A DNA stretch of 64,000 nt. Origin: Septoria linicola (taxonomy: Eukaryota > Ascomycota > Dothideomycetes > Mycosphaerellales > Mycosphaerellaceae). The DNA is taken from NCBI GenBank assembly GCA_024114885.1, contig CP099423.1, positions 1,674,001 through 1,738,000 of the forward strand, given 5' to 3'. The first letter of the stretch is position 1, and each line of letters opens with the position of its first letter. The notes below the pieces were generated by a model that was not told the origin of the DNA, did no database searches, and saw only the letters and a program-made list of their open reading frames with translations. Both the position numbers and the translations under genes were made by a program. Positions 45,261-55,507 of the stretch are shown here, piece by piece.

Positions 45261-48200
45261 ATGAGAAGCTTCTCGACCCTCCTCCGCTTCTTCAAGCCTG
45301 CTCCAGGAATTTCTAGAACCACCGCCACGAGGAACACCACCAACACGCCACCGCTGCGTGCCAACACCTACCCCATCCGCAGAATGGCCTCCACCACGGG
45401 CCAAGAGCCTGAGTGGAGCGCTGTCAAAGTGCGCAAGACCTTCATTGAGTAAGTCTTTGCCCTATCTGCCAGCACTAGCGCCTCGAGTCAGGGCCTATAG
45501 GTCCACGCGAGCACATAATGTTTTCGCCAAACTCTTCGAATGGCCGAGCTTGCGACCAGGACCGCTGTGTCACAAGATGTGTCGAGTCAATGAACTTCTA
45601 CGCATTCACAACATCGCTCTAATTTCAGCATATGCACATCGCACACTAATCAAAGCCCAGGTACTTTGAAAAGAATGGCCACACTTTCGTTCCCAGCAGC
45701 AGCGTGGTACCGCTCTCAGATCCCACACTGCTTTTCACAAATGCTGGTATGAACCAGTACAAGTCCATCTTCTTGGGAACTGTCGATCGAGACTCGGACT
45801 TCGCCAAGCTCAAGCGCGCTGCCAATTCTCAGAAATGCATTCGTGCTGGTGGCAAGCACAATGATCTGGACGATGTTGGCAAAGACTCGTATCATCACAC
45901 CTTCTTTGAGATGTTGGGCAATTGGTCCTTTGGCGACTACTTCAAGCAGGAGGCCATCACATTCTCTTGGGAATTGCTCACGAAAGTGTACGGTCTGGAG
46001 CCAGAGCGGCTGTACGTAACCTACTTCGAGGGCAAAGCCGATGCAGGTCTCGAGCCAGACAATGAAGCCAGAGATTTCTGGATTAAGCAGGGCGTACCTG
46101 AAGACCACATCTTGACTGGAGATATGAAGGACAACTTTTGGGAGATGGGTGACCAAGGTCCGTGTGGACCGTGTTCAGAAATCCACTACGATCGTATTGG
46201 AGGCCGAAACGCTTCGCACCTTGTCAACCAAGACGACCCAAACGTGATCGAGATTTGGAACAACGTGTTCATCCAATACAACAGAGAAGCCGACAAGTCA
46301 TTGAAGTCACTGCCTAATAAGCACATCGACACTGGCATGGGTTTCGAGCGTTTGGTCTCGATCCTGCAAAAGAAGCCATCGAACTACGATACTGATGTCT
46401 TCACGCCACTTTTCGCCCGCATTCAGGAGATTACAGGAGCACGCGAGTATCAAGGCAAATTTGGAGCTGAGGACGCAGATGGCATCGACACTGCTTACAG
46501 AGTTGTCGCTGACCACGTGCGTCTATTGACTTTTGCCATTTCTGACGGAGGTGTGCCAAACAACGTCGGTCGCGGCTATGTCGTGCGTCGAGTATTGCGC
46601 CGAGGCGCTCGTTACGCTCGCAAGTACTTCGATGTGAAGATCGGCAATTTCTTCTCCAAGATTGTGCCGACACTCGTTGAGCAGATGGGCGACATGTTTC
46701 CCGAAATCAAGAAGAAGCAGGAAGAAGTCAAGGAGATCCTTGCTGAGGAGGAAGTCTCTTTCGCCAAGACTCTTGATCGTGGTGAGAACATGTTCGAAAA
46801 GTATGCACAAAACTGCAAGTCTAGCGGGACCAAGACCTTGGCTGGCGCAGACGTATGGCGGTTATATGACACATATGGATTCCCGGTGGACCTGACCAGG
46901 TTGATGTGCGAAGAGCGTGGCCTCGAGATCATCGACAAGGATGTCGCTGAGGCACAAGAAAAAGCACGGGAGGCATCAAAGGTCGAGAAGAAAGCAGGTG
47001 AGTTCATGGAGCGACACTCGCATCGCCTATTGAGAAGCTCGATAGCCCGTGTTACGTGAAGCTACGTAAAGACGTGATCAGCTAATCATTCCCAGGTGCC
47101 GCTCTTGTGAAGCTTGACGTACACGACATCAGCACACTGGAGGGAATGACCGAAGTCTCCAAGACTGACGATTCACCCAAGTTCCAGCGCGACAACATCA
47201 AAGCCACGATCAAGGCAATATACCACGGCCGCAAGTTCTTGCAAAGCACACAAGAAGTACCGGAAGGCGAGCAATTCGGTGTCATCCTCGACAAGACGAA
47301 CTTTTACGCCGAGCAAGGTGGTCAGGAGAACGACACTGGCCGCATATTGATCGACGGAGAGGCCGAGATTAAGGTTGACAATGTTCAGCAATATGCCGGA
47401 TATGTGATGCATACTGGATACGTGGAGTATGGCAACCTCAAGGTCGGCGATGAAGTGTTGGCTGAGTACGACGAGCTCCGGAGACAGCCCATCCGCAACA
47501 ACCACACTGGTACGCACATTCTCAATTATGCTCTCCGAGAGGTGCTGGGCGAAGATGTCAACCAAAAAGGCTCGCTTGTGGCCCCAGAGAAGCTTCGCTT
47601 CGACTTCAGCCACAAGGCAGGTGTGACCGATGAGGAGCTTGCAAAGATTGAAGAAATGAGCACAAACTACATTCGTCAGAACTGCGAGGTTTACGCAAAG
47701 GACGTGCCACTTGCCACCGCAAAGCAGATCAACGGAGTGCGTGCTGTCTTTGGAGAGACCTACCCCGATCCTGTTCGCGTCGTTTCTGTTGGTATCTCAG
47801 TTGAGGACCTGCTGGAGAACCCTTCAGATCCAAAGTGGAACGACATCTCGATCGAGTTCTGTGGTGGTACCCACGTCAAGTCTACGACCGAGATCAAGGA
47901 TCTCGTGGTGATTGAAGAGAGCGGTATCGCCAAGGGCATTCGACGTATTGTGGCTGTCACAGGGCAAGAGGCTCACCGCGTCCAGGCGATTGCCGAGACC
48001 TGGAACAAGGAGGTCACTGCACTCGAGAAGCTTCCATACGGCGCAGACAAGGAGACCAAGACGAAGCAGCTGACTGCAGAGCTCAGCAAGCTTGAGATCT
48101 CTGCACTCCAGAAGACCGCGCTCCGCAACCGCGTTGCTGCAGTTGCCAAGGCCAACCTCGATCAACAGAAGACCGCTCAGAAGGCGGAGAACAAGAAGGT

Positions 48201-48570
48201 ACTCGATGCCGTCACGGACCACTTCTCCACTAATGCTGGAGCGACCACACTCGTGCTGTCTATGCCGGTATCTGCTGGTACCAAAGCTGTTCAGGAGACC
48301 ATCAAGGTCGTCTCGAACAAGCAAAAGGACAAGACCGTCTACCTCATCGGCAAGACAGATGACGGGAAGGTCGTTCACGGATGCCACGTCTCTTCAGATG
48401 CACAGTCCAAGGGCGCTGATGCTACCAAGTGGTCTGGCGAAGTCGCTGCACTGGTCGGAGGCAAGGCAGGTGGAAAGGGCGCTACGTCGCTGGGCCAGGG
48501 CACTGATGCCTCGAAGGTGGGTGATGCGATCGAGGCTGCGAGGAAGTATCTCGAGAGCCTGAGCTTGTAG
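45261..48570 (+). CDS. ALA1: alanyl-tRNA synthetase, probably dual-targeted
   Basis: Charges tRNA-Ala in cytosol and mitochondria. Exons 45261-45448, 45661-46997 and 47096-48570 give 999 residues from the first ATG, or 958 from the in-frame ATG at 45384. The segment between the two starts (MRSFSTLLRFFKPAPG...) is a mitochondrial presequence, and MASTTGQEPEW begins the cytosolic form, as in yeast ALA1, where one gene serves both compartments. The catalytic core includes TNAGMNQYKSIFLG, GMGFERL and GVPNNVGRGYVVRRVLRRG. The editing domain has HTGTHILNYAL, with the downstream CGGTHV supplying zinc ligands. The C-terminal C-Ala region is present (GGKAGGKGA). Introns are 212 and 98 bases, longer than neighbours. 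Confidence 0.95.
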
Positions 48571-49140
48571 TAGCTCTAGGCGAGGAAAGTCTCGAGAGCA
48601 ACGCAGTTGATGGGACATCACTGTAGGCATGATGTGAGATGAATAGACGTACCGAAATTCTGTGTTCGCCGCAACAATTTCTCCCTCCTCTCTCACTTCC
48701 CTTCCTCACTGATGCATTCTTCCCAAGCAACTCGACACGACTCACTCGATCCAAACCCAACAACTTCCTCACCATCCCTGTCGCCCCATCCCCTTAGTCC
48801 CTTCATAGTCGTATGCCCAGGCCATGCACTACGATCCGCATTTCCTGACTAGGTGATTTTCGTGTCGATCTTTCGGTGTCGCCGATGGTGCTTTTCGGCG
48901 TGGCCTTGAGGGATGCAGACAGCCATTAGCTGCCGTTGATTGTATGATCGTAGGAATTGATGTTGTGAGGTGCTTTGAGGCTCAAGTTGTCTCCCGCCAG
49001 CTGCCGCATTGCGTTTAGATGTGTGGCTTGCAGGACGACGCCACGGCGTGGCCGATCGATGGGCGGGTCTGTTTTACTTGATGCCAAGAATGTGTTTTGA
49101 AGACGTGGTGATGTGAGATAATGAGGGGATGTTGACTGTG

Positions 49141-49163
49141 AGTGTGTGTGTGTGTGAGTGTGT
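49141..49163. repeat. GT-rich microsatellite
   Basis: Short run of alternating GT with one GA interruption. Confidence 0.7.
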
Positions 49164-49287
49164 TGTTTATGTAGAGCAATTATCAGTCATATCAGTTGAA
49201 CAATTGCGTGGAACTAGATTGAAGTCCACTGCCCTTCAGCACGTTCACATCAACAGTCTTAGCACCAAAACAACATCATCACCACAA

Positions 49288-49310
49288 CCACGACCACGAC
49301 CACGACCACG
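49288..49310. repeat. CCACGA hexamer repeat
   Basis: Almost four tandem copies of CCACGA ending CCACGTG. Confidence 0.7.
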
Positions 49311-50048
49311 TGAAACACTCTAGCAGCAATTGATACCAAGCAGACCCCCTGCTTCAACTCGGAGTCTCCGAATACCAAAATGATTAAGCCTTCGGAGCAG
49401 CCATCTCGCTGCAAGCACACCCCGTAGTCTCCGTTCCTGCTGCGTGAATGAGCATCGATGTCCATATATGCCCTATGTGGGTCAAACCTCATGCCTCTAC
49501 GGAGTGGCCACGAGGATGCAGTCATCCAGTAGTTGCCGCTTGGATTGGAAGAACGAGGGATGCGACGCATTTCGTACAAGTGTGGATGCCAGTCGGCCAG
49601 CCAGCTTTGCCTACATTTGCTACCTCCTATAGCCAGTCAACAATACTTAGCCGAGAGATCTGCACATACATAACTTGGACCGCTGATTGAAAGATCGCGA
49701 GTACACTGCTTATGCCTCCGTTGATGGGCTAGGCTGCCAGGATGAATTGTTCTTGAGCACAAGTTGGCCTATGCATGCAACTAAGTGCAGTAATGTATAT
49801 CGAATTGCGAGATGCTCTAAGTAATGTGGTCGGCGGCGCGTCAGCAATCGTAAGGTCAGAGCACATGGAATATTATCACAGCGAGGGGAAAGCATGAAGA
49901 CCAGGTGTAGGTGGGTTCGTACTTTGTAGTACATTCATGTCGGATAATCTAGCTAGCTTTCTTGTGAGCTGCTTCCCTGGTCTACCATATCGCTAAAACG
50001 CATCAAATGGAACTAAACGCTCATGCTCTCATGACAATCAATGCGCAC

Positions 50049-51500
50049 TTAAGCTGCACCAGCAGAGGCAGGTGGCGAGATGATTTTGGTCACCTGCGCG
50101 CCAGCACGCACGATGCGGTTGCCATCTGAGTCCTTGTAGATTTGCGAGCCCTGGCTCTCCTTCTCGGATCGCTTCCAGATCTCGACCTCCATACCACCGC
50201 GGATCACGCCGACTCTCATGGTGGAGAGCAAGTTGTGGGCAGCGTTGCTGTGCAGGTAGACACCACCATTGAACATGGCGGTTGCGTCCTTGCCGAGACC
50301 GCTGCGAATCATTGCCTTGCCACCCGGGTGGTCGTTAATGAAGTCAGACACATCGTGGACAACACCGGCGACAGCGACGAGAGCGCGGCCATTCTTGACC
50401 TGGTCAACATAGTCGTCCCACTCAAGAACTGGCAACTGCTCAAGAGGAACACCCCAGTCGAGCTTAGCGCGCTGCTGGTCAAGCTTCTTCTGCTGTTGCT
50501 GAAGACGACCCTTCTCGATTTCATTGGAGCGGAACTGCTTGAGGTCGTACGCGAGGCCGAGCTGCTTCATTGTCCAGATGAACCACTTGGTTGGGTCGTA
50601 CTGGTGCCACTCGATGGCGTTGCGGTAATCAGATGGGAACTCGTGGTGGAAGTTGTGGTAACCCTCGCCGAGAGTGACCAGAGCAGTGATGACGTGATCG
50701 CGAGGAGAGTTGCGGTCATCGAATGGTTGATCGCCGAGCCAGTGGGCAAGCGAGTTGACGCAGAAGGTTGCCTGTTGCACGAAGAAGATGCGAAGTATAC
50801 CGGCGTAGATGAAGCCACCAACCCAGTCACCCCAGCCGAGACCGGCAACGAGCGATGGGAAGATCAGTCCGGCGAAGAGGACGACCTTGAGGTAGTGCTT
50901 GTGCTGCCAGACGACAACAAAATCGTCGTTCAAGTCGGAGATGTCGGTACGGCCAATGCGCTTTGGGTTCTGCTTCATGAGCATCCAGCCGAAGTGCGAG
51001 TAAAGCAGACCCTTGCGGACGCTGTATGGGTCCTTGTCGGTGTCGGTGTAGCGGTGGTGAGCACGGTGGTCGCGAGACCACCATCGGATGGAGCCCTCAA
51101 CAGCACCGCCGCCAACGAAAGCCAGGAAGACCTTGAGTGGCGTGGAGGCAGAGTAGGAAGTGTGTGCCCACAGTCGGTGGTAGCCAGCAGTGATACCGAG
51201 GCCAGTGCAGAAGTAGTAGATGACAGCAAACAGAGCAGTTTGCCATCTGAGGGGTGTCCAGAATGCGTAGATGCAACCAGCGAGAGGAATGCCGACGATG
51301 AGCACCACGTTCAGCCAGTTGACGTGCTTGTACCAGTTCTTTTTCGTCATCGGCGTGTCGGTGATGTGAGGCTTCTTCGGATCGTACTTGGTGTTTCTGT
51401 TTGGCTCGTTTTTGCTGGCCATGGTTGGAGCCTTACGCTCCTCGGAGATCTTGTCGGGATCAATGGCCATCATGCCGGCGGTAGGCTGGTGAGATGGCAT
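50049..51500 (-). CDS. OLE1: stearoyl-CoA delta-9 desaturase with cytochrome b5 domain
   Basis: Introduces the delta-9 double bond into palmitoyl- and stearoyl-CoA in the ER membrane. Single exon, 483 residues from the ATG at 51500 (MPSHQPTAGMMAID). The frame is open further upstream, but that part lacks family similarity. Three His boxes bind the di-iron centre: HRLWAH (108-113), HRAHH (145-149) and HNFHH (282-286). Four hydrophobic segments pair as two hairpins. The C-terminal cytochrome b5 domain has heme ligands in HPGG (about 391) and near HSNAAH (about 417-422). The Gln/Lys-rich LQQQQKKLDQQRAK linker joins the parts. A 468-codon open frame on the opposite strand is a composition shadow of this gene. 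Confidence 0.96.
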   Translation of the reverse strand: MPSHQPTAGMMAIDPDKISEERKAPTMASKNEPNRNTKYDPKKPHITDTPMTKKNWYKHVNWLNVVLIVGIPLAGCIYAFWTPLRWQTALFAVIYYFCTGLGITAGYHRLWAHTSYSASTPLKVFLAFVGGGAVEGSIRWWSRDHRAHHRYTDTDKDPYSVRKGLLYSHFGWMLMKQNPKRIGRTDISDLNDDFVVVWQHKHYLKVVLFAGLIFPSLVAGLGWGDWVGGFIYAGILRIFFVQQATFCVNSLAHWLGDQPFDDRNSPRDHVITALVTLGEGYHNFHHEFPSDYRNAIEWHQYDPTKWFIWTMKQLGLAYDLKQFRSNEIEKGRLQQQQKKLDQQRAKLDWGVPLEQLPVLEWDDYVDQVKNGRALVAVAGVVHDVSDFINDHPGGKAMIRSGLGKDATAMFNGGVYLHSNAAHNLLSTMRVGVIRGGMEVEIWKRSEKESQGSQIYKDSDGNRIVRAGAQVTKIISPPASAGAA

Positions 51501-52894
51501 ATTTGCCGAATGTGGCAAGTAGCGTGCTCGGGTGGCAGCTACAGATGAGGATGGTGATTGTCGCTCGAGGCGAAGTGTGGTATGTACTGCTCGAATCAAG
51601 AGTGTACTATCGGACTTGTAGGAAAGAAAGTCGGGTGGTGGTTGTCGATGTCCGGCAGAGAATGAGTAGGCACAACGAGAGGGCAGGCAAGCGCAGGTAT
51701 ATAAACGAAAGACAGTGGCGCCGGAACAGCTGAGCGTCGCTTCTAGACAAACTAGACGGTGAGATCTGAAGAGAGAACGAAAAGCGGAGATGGTCTAGGA
51801 TCGGCTGGTGCAGTTTGTTCAACAAAAATTGACGTCGAGCCAAGCCGTCCCTTTCCGTTGGATTCAGGAACACCAACGCTTTTTGCTGCTTCTGCACGGC
51901 GCATCTCGCGGGAGTGGAACAACTTGCATCTTGTTTGATTGCACCTACACGCTCTACTCACATTTCCTGCCACTCCCTCAGTCTGTTGCACATCGTACTG
52001 GCCATGAGAGAGATCAAAAGACGTCTTCAGATTCCAGGCATTGGCTTTCGGAAACATCAGCCTTAAACAGACCCTGACAGGACTAGCGCCGTCGTTTTCG
52101 TTATCGCTCATTCCCATCGCTTTTTGCCCATAGGCACGACCTTGCAGGGACACACTGCGCGAATGCGGTCGCGAGGCAGGCACGTTGTCAACAACCACAA
52201 AACGCCTCGTCCTTTGTCTCGACCACTGCCCGTTCTCGCGCTCGCACATGCTATCAGTACTCGTCTTCACATGCTAAACGCACGAATCCTTATATTCACA
52301 TCCATGATGTCGTCAAGTCCCAACCACGCAGCTTCCCCAGACTCAACTGCAGCTACGGCTGGTCGTTCGGATCGTACAGAAGCAGGCCAATGGCAGCGAG
52401 GGATGCTGATACAAGCAACAGAAATTCATCACCTCACCTCTCGGCACTTCTTCTTCTTCTCTGTTCTGCAAGCTCCGACACGTGATGAGCTGTATCGTGG
52501 GGTGATGGCGTGACCCAACGATCGTCATCGTGGCAAGATGCGCTAAACTGGAAGAGGTCCAAGCCGAATTTGCCCGATCGATATACCAAGACTATGGAGA
52601 GGACGCCATTCGACCGTGATCGTGACCAGTTGCGGACGCTCAGCCTTCTTCTTATCTAGACGATAGGTGTAGCATGAGGGTCGACGGCTTGACCTGCCCT
52701 GGGCTTCTCGGAAGACGCGCATGGTTTCCTGAACTCCCAAGGCTTACGAACGGTTGACTACTATTGCACGTACACACTAACCAGATGCTCCGCAGACGAC
52801 ACGAGACCTCGAAATGCGGTCTTTCAAGCAAAGGCAGCTTTAACAGGCGCGATGGAAGTAGGCATGTGTCGTTCTGTTCGAGCAGCTTCAGGAT
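51501..52894. other. promoter side of OLE1, no gene seen
   Basis: A 1.4-kb stretch with pyrimidine-rich blocks. A 172-codon minus frame (51752-52270) has no domain support. Confidence 0.5.
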
Positions 52895-55059
52895 TCACCG
52901 CAAATCTGAATCTACTGGAGAGCTTGCGACTACTGGCAGGAAAGGTATTGATCGTATTCTGGACTTGATCTCACCCACATTCAGCTCATGTCTTGAGGTC
53001 AACGTCCTCATAGCCTCCGCGAAAGCTTGCGCAACAGCTTCAACTTCCTCTGCAGAGTACAATGCTGCAAGACATCGAAGCTCAAAAGCAAGATCATTCG
53101 ACGCCGAACTGCTTGTGCGCAAATCAAAGTTGTAATTCATGTCTTCCTCCACAACAGGACATTCGATATCGATGTATCCTGTATCTCCCAGCGCAGAACT
53201 CCGCCTGGCGGTAAGACCATGATGCTGCACGAAGCTGCCGTGGTCATAAATCGTATCTCTCCCTTTCCATTCCGTGCACTTGCTGGCAATAGAACTCGAG
53301 CCAAGATGAGCATGTGGTATCGATTGCAATGTCTGGCCTCGCAGCACATTCACAAGATCTGCTGAAGTCATGGCGACGGCGAGCTGTGCTCTACATGGGA
53401 CTTCGCTTGTGCAGCATCCAATCACGGCATCACTGCCCTCAACATCTTCGTCCCGGCCATGAACTAGGTACAAGAAGACAACATCCGAGGAGCCTCCGAG
53501 TACGCTAAGCACAACAGCCCACGCAGCGTGCACGAGCGATGACATCGGAGCCGATTCCACGCGGTCTTTGCGCAAGAACACCACATGTGTGGCGCTCCTC
53601 GTAGAATCGGAACTCGCGCTGCTCGCCTCCAAGCTGCGCCGCAAGTACGTTGGAGAAGAGCCGCCAAGCAACTGCTTCCAGTAGCCGATTGACTCTTGCG
53701 ACTGTGGGAGCAAGAGGTCTTGCAGATACTTCGTGAAAGTAGGGCGCGGCGGTACAGACGAGGTCGTATATGAAATCACAAGATCCTCAATTAGAAGATC
53801 AAGCGACAAGCCATCGAAGATGCTGTGGCTGATGTGCAGACATAGTTTTACGACCTCTTGGTCCCCACTGTTACGAGCATGAAGTATGACGAGCACAGGA
53901 TGCGTCAAGAAATCGTGTGTTCTCGAGGTCATATCAACATCCTCATCGCCAAGCTGCAAGTGAAGCCGACACTGCCAAAGCTGGCTGTCAGCCTCGAGCA
54001 CGGACTGAGATACGGCTCCAGATGGATCCCGCCTGAACGACAGTCGTAGTGCTTCTGTGCACCTCATCCACGTAGCCAGAGCTTGCTCAAGCCTGATCAT
54101 ATCAATCCGTCCTCGAAGGCAAATGTCGGAATTTGTACAGAGACCCTCTGCTTCGGCCATCGGCTGGTGGCAGGTATTCTTTTTGGAAATCTGTAAGTGG
54201 CAATGCACTCGCCATATTGCTTTGAGCAGGAACCCCCGCCCCAAGCATGGGCGATGCCATCGAGGACGGACTACGAGTGCAGAGCTCGGACAGCTTCCGA
54301 TTGGACATAAGGTCTGGGGTTGTCAAAGCAAACCCAGCGTCTCTGGCGACTCGCACGAGTGTCATGGCAGAGAGTGAGTCTCCGCCTATTGCTATCCAGT
54401 CAGAGTTAGGCGAGACGTGCTTCGGCGAGATATTCAGTGCTTGACTGCACAAAGAGATCAAGAGACGAAGATCTGGCCCCAACGTCCTCTTCGCAGGCCG
54501 TGTGGTGCTTCGTTGACACTGCCGGAGATGATAGACGCGTGTGATTGTTCTGACAGAGCATGGACTTCAGTGCCCTTCGATTGAGCTTCCCAGTCGCTGT
54601 GCGTGGCATTTTGTCCACCAAGATTACTTGAGCAGGAATGATCCATTTTGGAAGCTTGCTAGACAGATAGTCCTGCAGCTGACGCTGGTGATCTTCTGCG
54701 TCATGACTTGCATCGATAGAACATTCTCGCAAGCTGATGAATGCAACAAGCCGTTGCAAGCTCTCTGTCCCCACCTTATCGACTACAAATTCCGGTATAT
54801 TGTCAAAGTTCGCAGAGATATAATACTCCACATCCGCAGCTTCAACACGCTGGCCATCGATCTTAAGTTGGGAGTCCCTGCGGCCGAACAGGATCAATTC
54901 GCCATTATGCTGGTATTGCACCAGATCGCCTGTCTTGTACCATCGCCGACCATGCAAGCCTGCTTCCATGCGAGCTACTTGAGATCCGGTGAGCCATGAC
55001 TGCCGCTTTGTACTGGCGGGAAAGCAGAAAGAGACTCCATATTTCCGTTTAAGATTCAC
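52895..55059 (-). pseudogene. decayed NRPS fragment: adenylation C-terminus, carrier, condensation
   Basis: Remnant of a non-ribosomal peptide synthetase. From 55059 downward, RWYKTGDLVQY (A7), FGRRDSQLKIDGQRVE (A8) and PRTATGKLNRRALK (A10) belong to the C-terminal part of an adenylation domain. IGGDSLSAMTLVRVA is the carrier domain with its phosphopantetheine Ser. A condensation domain follows, with LPLTDFQKEYLPP, then HISHSIFDGLSLD (active-site motif with the second His and DG kept, the first His changed) and YNFDLRTSS. The adenylation N-terminal two thirds are absent, one frameshift separates adenylation from carrier (54470-54600), and another sits at the start of the condensation domain (about 54115-54125). 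The 449-codon condensation part is otherwise open. Product unknown. Confidence 0.8.
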
Positions 55060-55507
55060 TTCTCAGACCCTCTACCGTTGAGTTGTGTCCAGTCATGTAT
55101 CTATCTTGTGGTAAATTCCAATTGTGCTTGTCAGCTTCGAAGGGTAGTGCTGCGTGTTGTGTCAGTATGTCTTCGGAGCAGGTTGTCTGGCAGAGTGGAA
55201 GTAGTGTTTACGCAGCATCTCAACAGACTTGGCAGGTAGTCTACCCACCGTGACTAACCTTACCTGATCTGGACTTTGCACTTCGACTGCCAACATCCGG
55301 ACCTGCCTGACGCTAGAACGGCAAAGTGATATTCCCACAGAGAAGGCACAGGAACGGCGGGATACAGTGGCCATAAGAAGAACCTTTAAGGGGCATTGGC
55401 CAGTGGTCGAACGTCGCGATTGTCTCCGACTTGTCATGCTGAAAACCGACGCCTCGTCTTCAGAGTGGTCTGCCTCGAGAGTAGCTCTGTGCTGTCCTTC
55501 AGAGGTT
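55060..55507. other. intergenic, no further NRPS motifs
   Basis: Searched in all minus frames for missing adenylation motifs A2-A6; none seen. A 124-codon frame here is unsupported. Confidence 0.5.

Larger units (their letters stand above)
48571..50048. other. 1.5-kb convergent intergenic region with simple repeats
   Basis: Lies between the 3' ends of alanyl-tRNA synthetase and the desaturase. It holds a GT-rich run (49141-49163) and a CCACGA hexamer array (about 49288-49310). No gene seen. Confidence 0.55.

Noticed and set aside
49288..49310. Hexamer array as CRISPR or telomere-like repeat
   Set aside because: Too short, no spacers, and not a telomere motif; an ordinary simple repeat.
50142..51548. 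468-codon open frame on plus, antisense to OLE1
   Set aside because: It mirrors the codon bias of the desaturase, has no domain, and lies wholly within a certain gene.
51752..52270. 172-codon minus frame upstream of OLE1
   Set aside because: No domain; pyrimidine-rich promoter DNA.
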